Shown: positions 27,482 to 38,267 of the stretch, piece by piece
Position numbering within the stretch: position 1 is the first letter of the stretch
Layout of the letters: each line of letters starts with the position of its first letter
NCBI RefSeq assembly: GCF_016889425.1
Contig: NZ_CP069513.1
Span: 1,860,001 to 1,924,000, forward strand
Reading direction: 5' to 3'
Length of the DNA stretch: 64,000 nt
From: Corynebacterium amycolatum
GTDB lineage: Bacteria > Actinomycetota > Actinomycetes > Mycobacteriales > Mycobacteriaceae
Notes under the pieces: model-generated
What the model saw: the letters and a program-made list of their open reading frames with translations, nothing else
What the model was told of the DNA's origin: nothing
Database searches by the model: none
Made by a program: the position numbers and the translations under genes

Positions 27482-28498
27482 ATGATTGTCAATTTGCCAG
27501 ACACTGACACCGCGAGCATTGCTCGTCAGTTGGTGCAGCTTCGAGAGCAGGGCGGCATCGTTACCACGGGCCGTGTCCTTACCCTGATCGTTTTGGCCAA
27601 AAGCGAAGACGACCTGGAAAACATTATTTCCACGGTCAACTCCGTTTCCCGCGAGCACCCATCCCGTGTGCTGGTATTGGTCTCCGATGATCCACGCCTG
27701 GATAATCGCCTCGACGCGGAACTCCGCGTCGGTGGAGATGCCGGTGCTGCTGAGATCGTGGTTATGCACATGTCCGGTGAGATTGGTCAGCACCACAGCT
27801 CTGTGGTGACTCCCCTGTTGCTGCCCGATACGCCGGTCGTGGCGTGGTGGCCGTCTGAGGCGCCTCAAGTCCCAGCGGCGACACCAATCGGCAGGATTGC
27901 CCAGCGCCGTATCACCGATTCGTTGTGTGACCCGAATAGTAACGCTATCTACACGCGCCGTACGGGCTACACGCCTGGCGATTCCGACCTGAGCTGGTCG
28001 CGACTGACGAACTGGCGCGGTGTGTTGGCCTCGGCTTTCGACTTGCCGCCGCACTCGCCAGTGACCTCCGTGTCTATCTACGGTCCACAGGAGTCGCCAT
28101 CGGTGGAGGTCGCCGCCGGCTGGTTGGCAGATCGCCTGGGGCTGCCGGTCAACCGCTACTCCACCGGGGAGAAGAAGATTCCGGTGGACGAAAAGGGCCG
28201 CGCCAAGCCACCGGTGACCTCGGTCGCGTTTGAGCGTGAAAATGGCCAGACCCTGCGCATCGATATTGAAAGCGCTACCACTGCATCGGTCACCAACGGA
28301 GAAAAGCCCCCGTTCAAGGTCGCATTGTCGCGTCCTACACGCTCCGAGTGCTTGGCAGAGGAGCTGCGTCACCTCGACCACGATACTGCCTACGGACGTG
28401 CCCTGCGTGGTCTCAGCCAGATTCACACCGTAGGCATGCAGACCCCAACGTCCACGATCACCAGCTTCGCGAACGAACCAGGAGTCTCTGACAAGTGA
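27482..28498 (+). CDS. opcA: OpcA, G6PDH assembly/activator protein
   Basis: 338 aa. Known in actinobacteria and cyanobacteria as an allosteric activator or assembly partner of Zwf. Recognisable segments are VLVLVSDDPRLDNRLDAEL, LLLPDTPVVAWWPSEAP and SWSRLTNWRGVLASAFD. ATG 27482 has an AGAAAG Shine-Dalgarno. Overlaps pgl by 4 bp (GTGA), so zwf-opcA-pgl form one unit. Confidence 0.93.
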   Translation: MIVNLPDTDTASIARQLVQLREQGGIVTTGRVLTLIVLAKSEDDLENIISTVNSVSREHPSRVLVLVSDDPRLDNRLDAELRVGGDAGAAEIVVMHMSGEIGQHHSSVVTPLLLPDTPVVAWWPSEAPQVPAATPIGRIAQRRITDSLCDPNSNAIYTRRTGYTPGDSDLSWSRLTNWRGVLASAFDLPPHSPVTSVSIYGPQESPSVEVAAGWLADRLGLPVNRYSTGEKKIPVDEKGRAKPPVTSVAFERENGQTLRIDIESATTASVTNGEKPPFKVALSRPTRSECLAEELRHLDHDTAYGRALRGLSQIHTVGMQTPTSTITSFANEPGVSDK

Positions 28499-29262
28499 CA
28501 ACCGATAACGTCTTGAATACCGTCCCCGCCCCTCAGTTCCACCGCGCCGCCGACCAGGCCGGCATCGTCGAGGCTGCACGTCAAAGCTTCATCGATGCGG
28601 TTGTCGCCGTCCAGAATGGCAACGTCTCTCCGGTCACCGATGACGGTTTTGTACGCGTCGTTCTCACTGGTGGCGGCGCGGGTACCGCTTTGCTCAGTGC
28701 GCTTGCCGACGATTCTGGAGACATCGACTGGAACCGAGTCCTGGTGTTTTTCGGAGATGAACGCTTTGTCGCTGCCGACTCGGTAGACCGCAATGCGCTG
28801 GCTGCTCGTGAGCGTCTCTTGTCCCCTGTCGGCGTGCCGGAGGACAACATCTTCGAGTTTGCTGCTGCCGACAGCGGCGTGACCACCACGGAGGCCGCCG
28901 AAAGCTACGAAGCTATCGTTCGCCAGAAGGCTCCAAACGGCTTTGACCTGCACCTTCTTGGTATGGGCGGAGAGGGACACATCAACTCGATCTTCCCGCA
29001 TACCGCAGCGCTCGCTGAGCAGGAACGCTTGGTCGTGGACGTGCATAACTGCCCGAAGCCACCACCGACCCGCATCACGCTGACTATGCCGGCCATTGCC
29101 AGTTCGCAGCGTGTGTGGCTACTGGTAGCCGGTGGTGAAAAGGCCGAGGCAATTGCAGCTATCGCTCAGCAGGACGACCCAGCGCAGTGGCCAGCGGCCG
29201 GAGTTCGCGGTGTCCAGGAAACCATTGTCTTTGTTGACGATGCTGCGGCTGCACAGCTTTAG
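28495..29262 (+). CDS. pgl: 6-phosphogluconolactonase
   Basis: 255 aa; hydrolyses 6-phosphogluconolactone made by Zwf. Seen: LTGGGAGTALLSAL, the motif FFGDERFVAADS and LHLLGMGGEGHINSIFP, all typical of the DevB/SOL family. GTG 28495 overlaps the opcA stop. The unit ends at the bidirectional terminator 29298-29337. Confidence 0.93.
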   Translation: MTTDNVLNTVPAPQFHRAADQAGIVEAARQSFIDAVVAVQNGNVSPVTDDGFVRVVLTGGGAGTALLSALADDSGDIDWNRVLVFFGDERFVAADSVDRNALAARERLLSPVGVPEDNIFEFAAADSGVTTTEAAESYEAIVRQKAPNGFDLHLLGMGGEGHINSIFPHTAALAEQERLVVDVHNCPKPPPTRITLTMPAIASSQRVWLLVAGGEKAEAIAAIAQQDDPAQWPAAGVRGVQETIVFVDDAAAAQL

Positions 29263-29297
29263 GCTTCCGCTTCACCGTTAACAGCCAAGAAACAACA

Positions 29298-29337
29298 AAT
29301 TCCCGTCGATAAGCGAAATGCTATCGACGGGAATTTT
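29298..29337. terminator. Bidirectional terminator between pgl and secG
   Basis: AAATTCCCGTCGATA pairs with TATCGACGGGAATTT, followed by T residues on the plus strand; the minus strand reads into TTTGTTGTTT. It serves both convergent genes. Confidence 0.85.
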
Positions 29338-29379
29338 TATTACTTAAAGGCCTTCGGTGGGGCGTGCTGCGTGCGGAAC

Positions 29380-29622
29380 CTACCAGCCGAAGGTATTGAA
29401 CAGCAGCAACAGGACAATGCAGAGCAACCAGATAATCATGGTCACAATAGTGACGCGGTCAAGGTTCTTCTCCACCACAGTCGAACCGGACAGATTCGAC
29501 TGCATACCGCCACCAAAGAGGCTGGACAGTCCGCCACCCTTACCCTTGTGGAGCAGGATGAACAGCGTCATCAGGATGGATGTGATGACCAGGACAATCT
29601 GAATGGCGAGGTACACGCGCAC
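29380..29622 (-). CDS. secG: SecG, preprotein translocase subunit
   Basis: 80 aa with two membrane helices (about 3-23 and 57-76) joined by the conserved KGKGGGLSSLFGGG loop. Accessory subunit of the SecYEG channel. GTG 29622 is the longest start; GTG 29616 (MYLAIQIVL) has better spacing to the AAAAGGA Shine-Dalgarno and may be the real one. It is the last gene of the gap-pgk-tpiA-ppc-secG run. Confidence 0.92.
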   Translation of the reverse strand: MRVYLAIQIVLVITSILMTLFILLHKGKGGGLSSLFGGGMQSNLSGSTVVEKNLDRVTIVTMIIWLLCIVLLLLFNTFGW

Positions 29623-29707
29623 TTCCTTTTGAAACGTCGCTTCTTTAAGAACTCCAACTATACTAGCGCAATTGCTCCGCTGGCTAGGTATTCCCCAGCC
29701 GCCTTTT

Positions 29708-32536
29708 CTAACCGGAGTTGCGCAGTGCAGTTGCCAGACCGTTCATGGTCAGCTGAATGCCCCGACGCACCTTGTCGCGGTTATCGCCAGCACGGTAGCG
29801 ACGCAGCATCTCCAGCTGGATGATGTTCAGCGGCATGAGGTATGGGAAGCGCATGTCCACCGAGCGCCTGAGCAGCGGATTGTCTTCAAGAAGGTCCTTG
29901 TACCCGGTTACCTTCAGGAACATCTTCAGCGTCAGGTCGAACTCAGCCTTGATGATGCTGTAGATGCGCTCACCGTCGGCCTTATTTTCGCACAGGCTAG
30001 CGTAGGCGCGCGCCAGGTTCAGGTCAGCCTTGGACATCACCTGCGCCATGTTCGACAGCACCGAGTTGAAGAACGGCCAGTCCTCGTTGAGCTGACGGAG
30101 TTCGGCTAGGCGGGAACCGTCCTCGTCCTCACCAATCCACTCCTGCAGTGCAGAGCCGACACCGAACCAGCCCGGCACCATAGAACGCTGCTGCGACCAG
30201 GACAGTACCCATGGAATTGCGCGCAAATCAGAGATGGTCTGAGTCTGCTTGCGTGAGGTCGGACGCGAACCGATGTTGAGGCTACCAATCTCATCGACCG
30301 GAGTCGACGACGTGAAGAAGTCGATAAAGCCCGGGTCCTCGTGCATGAGCTTCGAGTAGGCCTCACGAGACAGGTCGGAAATCTCCGACATGATCTCATG
30401 GGCGCGAGCTGGGTTCTTCAGGTCATCGACATCGAGCAGAGTCGACTCGATAGTTGCCGAAACCAGCGCGGCGAGGTTCCTGCGCGCCGCCGCAGGGTGA
30501 CCGTACTTCGCAGAGATAATCTCGCCCTGCTCGGTGACACGCACCGAACCCTGGACTGCGCCGGAAGGCTGCGCCAAGATTGCCTCGTAGGACGGTCCGC
30601 CACCACGGCCGACAGTACCTCCGCGGCCGTGGAAGAGACGCAGGCGAATGTCGTTGTCCTTCGCGGCTGCCACGATGGCGACCTCCGCGTCGTAAAGCGC
30701 CCAGTTTGCAGCGAAGTATCCGCCGTCCTTGTTCGAGTCGGAGTAGCCGAGCATGACTTCCTGCAGATCTCCGCGCGCAGAGACGTATGCGCGGTAGACC
30801 GGAATGTCCCACGCAGCACGCAGCACGTCGGCGCCAGCCTGCAGGTCTTCGATGGTTTCAAACAGCGGGATGACGTCTACAGAACCGGTCGGCTGGGATC
30901 CATTCGGACGAATCAGACCGACCTCCTTAAGCAGAATCATCGGCTCCAGCAGGTCGGAAACCGATGTACACATCGAAATGATGCAGTGCGGTACCGCGTC
31001 GCGACCGTACTTGCGCACCGCACGAGATGCCGCACGCATAATGCCCAGCTCGCGGGCCGTGGCTTCAGAAAGATCTGCGGAAGTCGAAACCAGCGGACGG
31101 GAGGACTGCAGTTCCTTGGTCAGCAGCTCGACCTTGTCAGCTTCCTTCAATCCCGCGTAATTGTCCACCACACCAGCAGCGGAAAATAGCTCGGTGAGAA
31201 TTTCCTCGTGAGAGTCCGAATTCTGACGGATATCAATCGAGTACAGGTGGAAACCAAATACCTCAACTGCATCCATCAGATCGCGCAGACGGTGATCGGC
31301 GATGAGATCATCGTGGCTGGAACGCAGTGAGTCGTCGATAATCGAGAGCTCTTCAAGCAAGTCCTCGGCGCTGTCATACGGAGTGAACTCCGACCAGTCG
31401 CCCTCGATGATGGACTCATCGAAGAAGTTCACCGCTGTTGCCGCCACGCGACCGCGGATACCGTGAACCGCACGACGGTACGGCTCATCTTCACGGTTTA
31501 GTACGTCATTGTGGCCCCGGCTGGCCAAGGCGACCAGATCGACGGTGACCTTAGTCAGGCGGTCGCTGAGACTGAGTTCGCGCTCCAGCAGGTGCAGCTG
31601 CGAGAAATAGTGACGCAGGATGGTGCCCGCTGCTCGATCGGAGGCGTAGCGCAGCGTCTCCTCCGTCACGTATGGGTTGCCATCGTGATCACCGCCAATC
31701 CACGAGCCCATACGAATCGTTGGATTAGCCTGCAGCTTGTCGCCGCCGAGCTGACGCAAGTGCTTGACGACGTCCCGGTTAATCTGTGGCACAGCTTCCA
31801 GCAGAGAAAGCTGGTAGTAGCGAAGACCAACCTCGACCTCATCGCGAATATCCGGGCGGTTCATGCGAATCAGAGCCGTCTGCCACAGCGTCAGAATACG
31901 GCGGCGGATATCGGCATCAATCTCAGCGAGTCGGTCCGCGGTGCGTGCATTCAGCGGGGCTGCCTGGATCTCGTGGCGGCGCCGCATTGCGGCCGTGATG
32001 TGCTTCTGCACATCGAACACTGTACGACGACGAGTTTCCGTTGGATGTGCGGTCAGAACAGGGACGACCTCAATGTGGTCCATCATGTCCGCAATAGCGC
32101 TGCCAGAAACCTTGGCGTCGCGAAGCTTCTGCCATGTTGCCTCCAGCGTGGAGTCCTGCGGCGGATCGCCAGCATCGAGAGAGGCCTCGATGCCTAGTTC
32201 TTCGTGCAGATCCTCAGCGAGGTTAGCCAAAAGTGCGAAGTGCGTGAAAGCACGGATGACCGGGCTTGCCTCGGCCGGGTCTATGTCACGGAAGAGGCCG
32301 GCGAGTTTCTCGATATCGCCATCGCCACGATGGAGTTCGAAGGCTGCGCGGCGAGCATTTTCGACCAGGTTAAAGACCTCGTCACCCTCTTGCTCGCGGA
32401 TTACCTGTCCGAGAATTCGACCCAGGTGGCGAATATCCTCCCAGAGCAAGTCCTGCTGCTTCGCGGTAGCGGTCGATGAGGATTGCTCATTGCTTGCAGT
32501 GTTTCGGTCAGCGTCACGATGTACTTGTTCGTTCAT
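29708..32536 (-). CDS. ppc: Phosphoenolpyruvate carboxylase
   Basis: 942 aa from ATG 32536, chosen because AAAGGA lies 9 nt upstream; ATG 32566 would add ten residues. Carboxylates PEP to oxaloacetate, the main anaplerotic reaction in corynebacteria. Catalytic histidine in VLTAHPTETRRR, the motif LGYSDSNKDGG, the glycine-rich FHGRGGTVGRGGGPSYEAI and the C-terminal ALRNSG (usually -RNTG) are present. It is 202 bp downstream of tpiA, separated by a strong hairpin. Confidence 0.95.
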   Translation of the reverse strand: MNEQVHRDADRNTASNEQSSSTATAKQQDLLWEDIRHLGRILGQVIREQEGDEVFNLVENARRAAFELHRGDGDIEKLAGLFRDIDPAEASPVIRAFTHFALLANLAEDLHEELGIEASLDAGDPPQDSTLEATWQKLRDAKVSGSAIADMMDHIEVVPVLTAHPTETRRRTVFDVQKHITAAMRRRHEIQAAPLNARTADRLAEIDADIRRRILTLWQTALIRMNRPDIRDEVEVGLRYYQLSLLEAVPQINRDVVKHLRQLGGDKLQANPTIRMGSWIGGDHDGNPYVTEETLRYASDRAAGTILRHYFSQLHLLERELSLSDRLTKVTVDLVALASRGHNDVLNREDEPYRRAVHGIRGRVAATAVNFFDESIIEGDWSEFTPYDSAEDLLEELSIIDDSLRSSHDDLIADHRLRDLMDAVEVFGFHLYSIDIRQNSDSHEEILTELFSAAGVVDNYAGLKEADKVELLTKELQSSRPLVSTSADLSEATARELGIMRAASRAVRKYGRDAVPHCIISMCTSVSDLLEPMILLKEVGLIRPNGSQPTGSVDVIPLFETIEDLQAGADVLRAAWDIPVYRAYVSARGDLQEVMLGYSDSNKDGGYFAANWALYDAEVAIVAAAKDNDIRLRLFHGRGGTVGRGGGPSYEAILAQPSGAVQGSVRVTEQGEIISAKYGHPAAARRNLAALVSATIESTLLDVDDLKNPARAHEIMSEISDLSREAYSKLMHEDPGFIDFFTSSTPVDEIGSLNIGSRPTSRKQTQTISDLRAIPWVLSWSQQRSMVPGWFGVGSALQEWIGEDEDGSRLAELRQLNEDWPFFNSVLSNMAQVMSKADLNLARAYASLCENKADGERIYSIIKAEFDLTLKMFLKVTGYKDLLEDNPLLRRSVDMRFPYLMPLNIIQLEMLRRYRAGDNRDKVRRGIQLTMNGLATALRNSG

Positions 32537-32650
32537 TGAGCACGTCCTTTTAAAATTGCCGGGCATTCAAAGTGGAAAGCCTCGGGAAATGTATTGCGCT
32601 GAATTATTGCCATTCGGTGTGTCTGGGTTGAGTCCGCCTAAAGGCAATAA

Positions 32651-32692
32651 CCCCGAATCGGTTTTATGAGAATCAATAAAACCAATCCGGGG
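32651..32692 (-). terminator. 17-bp hairpin after tpiA
   Basis: Arms at 32651-32667 and 32676-32692 (CCCCGAATCGGTTTTAT and its partner). As minus-strand RNA all 17 positions pair, two as G-U wobbles; as plus-strand RNA the same two would be A-C mismatches, so the minus strand is the functional one. The following T tract is weak (TTATTG), so termination may be partial. Confidence 0.65.
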
Positions 32693-32738
32693 TCGCGCAT
32701 GGCGCCTATCTTATCAGTTGATCTGATTTTATATGTAG

Positions 32739-33527
32739 TTAGGCGTTCTGAGCAGCATCTGCAGCAAGTGCACAGAGCTTGGCGAATGCCTCACCGTCGA
32801 GCGAAGCACCACCGACGAGGCCACCGTCGACGTCGGGCTTGCCGACGATCTCAGCGACGTTCTCGGCCTTGACGGAGCCACCGTAGAGAATACGCATTTC
32901 CTTGGCGATAGTCTCATCCGCAATTTCAGCGATGGTCTCACGGATAGCTGCACAGACTTCCTGCGCGTCTGCAGCCGATGCGACCTTACCGGTGCCGATA
33001 GCCCAGACCGGCTCGTAAGCGATGACGGTCTTGGCCAGCTCAGCGTTGGTCAGGTTAGCCAGGGAGCCCTTGACCTGAGAGACAACGTACTCAACGTGCT
33101 CTTCGGCTTCACGGACCTCCAGTGGCTCGCCGACACAGACGATTGGGTTCATACCCTCGCGCAGTGCTGCCTTAGCCTTCTTTGCGACCAGCTCATCGTC
33201 TTCTGCGTGCATATCGCGACGCTCGGAGTGACCGACGACGACCCAGGTACAGCCGAGCTTTGCCAGCATCGAGGAGGAAATCTCGCCAGTGTAAGCGCCG
33301 GACTCGTGGACTGAGACATCCTGAGCACCGTAGGTAACGCCGAGCTTATCGCCCTCAACCAAAGTCTGGACCGAACGAAGGTCGGTAAACGGTGGGATGA
33401 CGGCGACGTCAACCTTGTCGTAGTACTCCTTCGGCAGAGCGAACGCGAGTTTCTGCACCACACCGATAGCCTCGAGATGGTTCAGGTTCATCTTCCAGTT
33501 ACCAGCAATAAATGGTGTACGTGCCAT
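32739..33527 (-). CDS. tpiA: Triosephosphate isomerase
   Basis: 262 aa from ATG 33527 ([14 protein letters not shown]), the usual N-terminus; GTG 33542 is directly after GGGAA and would add five residues. Interconverts glyceraldehyde-3-phosphate and dihydroxyacetone phosphate. Seen: GNWKMN with the catalytic Lys, VVGHSERR with the catalytic His, [13 protein letters not shown] with the catalytic Glu and YGGSVK phosphate loop. Follows pgk after about 70 bp. Confidence 0.95.
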   Translation of the reverse strand: MARTPFIAGNWKMNLNHLEAIGVVQKLAFALPKEYYDKVDVAVIPPFTDLRSVQTLVEGDKLGVTYGAQDVSVHESGAYTGEISSSMLAKLGCTWVVVGHSERRDMHAEDDELVAKKAKAALREGMNPIVCVGEPLEVREAEEHVEYVVSQVKGSLANLTNAELAKTVIAYEPVWAIGTGKVASAADAQEVCAAIRETIAEIADETIAKEMRILYGGSVKAENVAEIVGKPDVDGGLVGGASLDGEAFAKLCALAADAAQNA

Positions 33528-33596
33528 AGTGGTGGAATTCACTTCCCTATCAATTAGTGGATTTTTAAGCGATGAAAACCAAGTGGTGGGAAAATC

Positions 33597-34808
33597 TTAG
33601 TCTTCCAGGACGGAGACGCCCGGCAGAGTCTTACCCTCGAGGAACTCCAGCGAAGCGCCACCACCGGTGGAGATGTGGCTGAAACCTTCCTCGTTCAATC
33701 CCAGGGTACGTACTGCCGCTGCGGAGTCGCCGCCACCGACGACGGAGAAGCAACCGTTGTTAGTGGTGGCATCGATGATGGCCTGTGCAACCTCGCGGGT
33801 GCCAGCTGCGAAAGCCTCCATCTCGAACACGCCCATCGGGCCGTTCCAGAACACAGTCTTGGACTCAGCCAGCACCTTGCCGAATGCCTCAGCGGAAGCC
33901 GGTCCGATGTCCAGGCCCATCCAGCCTTCCGGAATCTCGGTGGCGTCTACAACCTTGTTTTCAGTGTCTGCTGCGAACTTGTCGGCCACGACTACGTCGG
34001 TTGGCAGAACAATCTTGTCGCCGTAGCGGTCCAGCAAATCCTTACAGGTGTCAATCATCTCTTCCTGCAGCAGGGATGCGCCAACGGCGTAGCCCTTGGC
34101 AGCCAGGAAGGTGAAGCACATGCCGCCGCCGATGACCAGGGAGTCAACCTTCGGCGCGAGAGCCTCAATAACACCCAGTTTGTCGGAAACCTTGGAGCCG
34201 CCGAGCACGACGGTGTACGGCTTTTCCGGGGTCTCTGCAACCTTGCGCAGAACCTCAAGCTCAGCCTGAACCAGGTTGCCGGCGTAGTGCGGCAGCTTCT
34301 TCGCGACATCGAAGACGGAAGCCTGGGCGCGGTGAACAACACCGAAACCGTCAGAGACAAATGCACCGTCCGGAACAAGTGCAGCCAGCTCGGCTGCGAA
34401 CTCGGCGCGCTCTGCCTCGTCCTTGGAGGTCTCGCGCGGATCGAAGCGGACGTTCTCCAACAGAAGTACATCGCCCTCGGTCAAACCATTAGCGCGCTCG
34501 TGCGCGTCCTCACCGGAGACATCACCGGCGAGCGCGACGTACTGCTCCAGACGCTCAGAGAGAGCCTCAGCGACCGGGGCCAGGGAGAACTCGGACTTAA
34601 CCTCGCCCTTCGGGCGACCCAGGTGAGCCATAACAACGACCTTGGCACCGGCGTCGACAAGAGCGGACAGAGTGGGCAGCGAAGCATCGATTCGACCCGG
34701 ATCGGTGATTACGCCGTCCTTCAGCGGAACGTTAAAGTCGGAGCGGACGAGGACGTAACGGCCTTCAATACCTTCGTTGATCAGGTCTTTGACAGTCTTA
34801 ACAGTCAT
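33597..34808 (-). CDS. pgk: Phosphoglycerate kinase
   Basis: 403 aa. Makes ATP from 1,3-bisphosphoglycerate. Seen: [50 protein letters not shown] and the nucleotide-binding [11 protein letters not shown] with [17 protein letters not shown]. Lies after gap, with an intrinsic terminator in the 110-bp gap between them. Confidence 0.96.
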   Translation of the reverse strand: MTVKTVKDLINEGIEGRYVLVRSDFNVPLKDGVITDPGRIDASLPTLSALVDAGAKVVVMAHLGRPKGEVKSEFSLAPVAEALSERLEQYVALAGDVSGEDAHERANGLTEGDVLLLENVRFDPRETSKDEAERAEFAAELAALVPDGAFVSDGFGVVHRAQASVFDVAKKLPHYAGNLVQAELEVLRKVAETPEKPYTVVLGGSKVSDKLGVIEALAPKVDSLVIGGGMCFTFLAAKGYAVGASLLQEEMIDTCKDLLDRYGDKIVLPTDVVVADKFAADTENKVVDATEIPEGWMGLDIGPASAEAFGKVLAESKTVFWNGPMGVFEMEAFAAGTREVAQAIIDATTNNGCFSVVGGGDSAAAVRTLGLNEEGFSHISTGGGASLEFLEGKTLPGVSVLED

Positions 34809-34835
34809 CTCAATGAAATCCTTGTGAAAGTGTGT

Positions 34836-34890
34836 AAAAAACGGGCCGTGGGTGGCGTGCCCTACTCAGGCACAACCACCCCGGCCCGTT
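34836..34890 (-). terminator. Terminator between gap and pgk
   Basis: A long stem, with ACGGGCC at both ends, inner GTGGGTGG/CCACC and GTGCC/GGCAC parts, is followed on the minus strand by TTTTTT (34836-34841). It should end most gap transcripts before pgk, letting gap be expressed at a higher level. Confidence 0.8.
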
Positions 34891-34918
34891 CGGGGTCTGG
34901 GATTAACCAGGTGTGTTA

Positions 34919-35962
<1,044 letters not shown>

Positions 35963-36000
35963 TCAGGGCGCTGATTGCGCTCCAACAGGTTCACTACAGA

Positions 36001-36006
36001 AGTGTA
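36001..36006 (-). promoter_or_regulatory. Possible -10 box of gap
   Basis: Minus-strand TACACT, 78 bp before GTG 35923. The leader would begin with an imperfect CACT...AGTG hairpin (35993-36005 region) and carry a GCGC...GCGC stem. No clear -35. Confidence 0.35.
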
Positions 36007-36106
36007 CGTTGGGTTTTTCATTCGCGCAGCGATGCTTTGGCGCAAAAATCCCAAATAAACGGAGATTCATCCAAATTTCCGCACCTGACTAGGCATAACA
36101 GGTGCT

Positions 36107-37123
36107 TTACTCGTCAACTTCTTTGTCAAAAAGTTCGTCTGTAACGACTGCAGTTGTGGGGGGAATTCCGAGTTCGTTTGCTCTTTTGTCCGCCATGGAG
36201 AGCAAACGCCGGATGCGTCCTGCGACTGCGTCTTTGGTCATTGGCGGATTGGCTAGCTGTCCAAGTTCTTCTAATGATGCCTGCTTGTGCTCGATGCGCA
36301 GCTGTCCTGCAGACACCAAGTGATCTGGTACATCGTCGCCGAGAATCTCTAGAGCGCGTTCTACTCGTGCTGCCGCAATAACGGCCGCACGAGCTGAGCG
36401 CCGCAGGTTGGCATCGTCGAAGTTTGCCAAGCGGGTGGCCGTAGCTCGCACTTCACGACGCATTCGCTGTTCTTCCCATTGCAGGCGAGTAGTCTGGGCT
36501 CCCATTCGCGTGAGGAGCGCACCAATCGCATCGCCCTCCCGGATGATAACTCGATCGCCACTGCGGGACTTATTTTCCTTGCTCTTAGCCGTAATTCCGA
36601 GCCTACGAGCACATCCCACCAATGCGAGTGCCGCTTCAGCTGAAGGAGCAGTGACTTCCAAAGCTGAGGAACGCCCAGGCTCAGTCAGTGAACCATGTGC
36701 CAAAAATGCACCCCGCCATGCAGCTTCCTGATCAATCTTCTGCCCCATGATCAGCTTGCGTGGTAGCCCACGTACGGGATGTCCTGCAGAGTCAATCAGG
36801 CCAGTTTGCCTAACGACAAGTTCCGCGCCATCGGTTACCCGCACGATGTACTTCGAGGTCTTTCGCAACCCACCGGGAGACAAGACATTGAGGCTGGCTT
36901 TGACATCGTAGAGTTCGGCCAGCATGGAGCGCAGGCGGCGTGCGACAGCGCCGGAATCCAACTCAGCCTCCAGCACAATCGAACCTGCCACCAGGTGGAG
37001 TCCTCCCGCGAAGCGGAACAGGGTCGCAATCTCCGCTGCCTGAGCGCTTTCCTGCGAAACTGACACGCGGGCTAGTTCGTCTTTGACCTTCGCCGTCAAT
37101 GCCACGATGCTGTCGATCCTCAT
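36107..37123 (-). CDS. whiA: WhiA, DNA-binding regulator
   Basis: 338 aa. N-terminal LAGLIDADG-like fold without nuclease residues, and a C-terminal HTH ([29 protein letters not shown]), the WhiA arrangement. In Streptomyces it controls sporulation and division; in non-sporulating corynebacteria it is linked to growth and division. Its position after yvcK and rapZ is conserved in Gram-positives. No good Shine-Dalgarno precedes ATG 37123; a palindromic -10 lies at 37202-37214. Confidence 0.93.
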   Translation of the reverse strand: MRIDSIVALTAKVKDELARVSVSQESAQAAEIATLFRFAGGLHLVAGSIVLEAELDSGAVARRLRSMLAELYDVKASLNVLSPGGLRKTSKYIVRVTDGAELVVRQTGLIDSAGHPVRGLPRKLIMGQKIDQEAAWRGAFLAHGSLTEPGRSSALEVTAPSAEAALALVGCARRLGITAKSKENKSRSGDRVIIREGDAIGALLTRMGAQTTRLQWEEQRMRREVRATATRLANFDDANLRRSARAAVIAAARVERALEILGDDVPDHLVSAGQLRIEHKQASLEELGQLANPPMTKDAVAGRIRRLLSMADKRANELGIPPTTAVVTDELFDKEVDE

Positions 37124-37201
37124 TTCATGTGTACGAGCTGGGTTTGGGCCTGGCTAATTTAAGTTTAATTAACCCCATTTGAGCTCTAGCAATAAACCTC
37201 A

Positions 37202-37214
37202 AGGATAGTATCCT
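37202..37214 (-). promoter_or_regulatory. Palindromic -10 region upstream of whiA
   Basis: AGGATA, one base, TATCCT: a perfect 13-bp palindrome whose minus-strand centre reads TACTAT, a usable -10 box about 80 bp before whiA. The 173-bp yvcK-whiA gap otherwise holds AT-rich sequence (about 37150-37180). Confidence 0.45.
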
Positions 37215-37296
37215 GAACCAATCGAGTGGCAATTAGCTGATCGCCTGCTGCATCCCCGCAGGAGAATGCAGAAATACCCTCGATTGGCCGGACGCT

Positions 37297-38244
37297 TTAG
37301 AGGAACTGACGAAGTGCAGTAGCTAGCTTCTCCGGCGAATGCCGACCCGTCAGAGCTCCGTAGTCGTCCACTTCTTGCACATCGGCGAAGACCACTTTCG
37401 CATCTAGGCTGTCCGCCGCTCGCTGCAGGTATTCCCGTTCGGTATCCGCGAGCGGCGTGTTGTCGTCGACAAGCACGTAATTGAGCTTCAAGTTAGGTGC
37501 ATGCTGCGTGAGCATATGGATGTGCCGTTCGGAAGAAAAACCGGCGGTCTCCCCCGGCTCGGCGACCAGATTAAGCACCACGACGGTTGTGGCATTGGTT
37601 TCTTGCAGAGCGTCCCGCAACCCGGGCACCTGAAGATGTGGCAGAACCGAAGTGAACCACGAACCCGGACCCAGCGTCACCAAATCAGCATTGAGGATAG
37701 CTTCAATGGCCTCCTCGGATGCCGGCGGCGCCTCAGGAATCAGCCGGATTCGACGCACCTGGCCAGGCGTGGTGGCCACTGCGACCTGGCCACGGACTTG
37801 GCGCACGACGCGAGCATCCTGCTCCAGGCCAACGACTTCGGCCTCAATCTCTAACGGGATTGGCGACATGGGCACGACGCGACCTTGGATTTGCAACAAC
37901 CGGCCAATTTCGTCAAGCGCGTCGACTTCATTTCCCATCACACTGGTGAGGCCAGCAATGATCAGATTCCCAATCGCATGCCCTGCGAGTGCGCCAGTTC
38001 CGCCAAAGCGGTGCTGCAGTGTCTTTTCCCACAGATCTCCTTTTTCCGTATCTGCGGAAAGCGCGGCGAGCGCCATGCGAAGGTCTCCAGGGGGAATCTG
38101 CCCCAGCTCACGACGAAGGCGACCGGAGGATCCTCCATCGTCGGCAACTGTGACCACCGCTGTGACATGGTCCGCAACTTGACGGTCAGCTCTCAGCGTG
38201 GCAAATAGACCATGACCGCCGCCCAGACTGGTAATTGATGTCAA
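37297..38244 (-). CDS. yvcK: YvcK/CofD-like protein (GlnR-independent metabolism/cell-wall factor)
   Basis: 315 aa. CofD-like Rossmann fold: SLGGGHGLFATL, VTVADDGGSSGRLRRELG and GDLRMAL. YvcK binds UDP-sugars and is needed for gluconeogenic growth and cell-wall homeostasis in Bacillus and mycobacteria. It starts at a TTG (38244) supported by a strong GGAGGT seven bases upstream; there is no nearby ATG. Middle gene of rapZ-yvcK-whiA. Confidence 0.92.
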   Translation of the reverse strand: MTSITSLGGGHGLFATLRADRQVADHVTAVVTVADDGGSSGRLRRELGQIPPGDLRMALAALSADTEKGDLWEKTLQHRFGGTGALAGHAIGNLIIAGLTSVMGNEVDALDEIGRLLQIQGRVVPMSPIPLEIEAEVVGLEQDARVVRQVRGQVAVATTPGQVRRIRLIPEAPPASEEAIEAILNADLVTLGPGSWFTSVLPHLQVPGLRDALQETNATTVVVLNLVAEPGETAGFSSERHIHMLTQHAPNLKLNYVLVDDNTPLADTEREYLQRAADSLDAKVVFADVQEVDDYGALTGRHSPEKLATALRQFL

Positions 38245-38267
38245 TTTCTACACCTCCACGGAAACCG

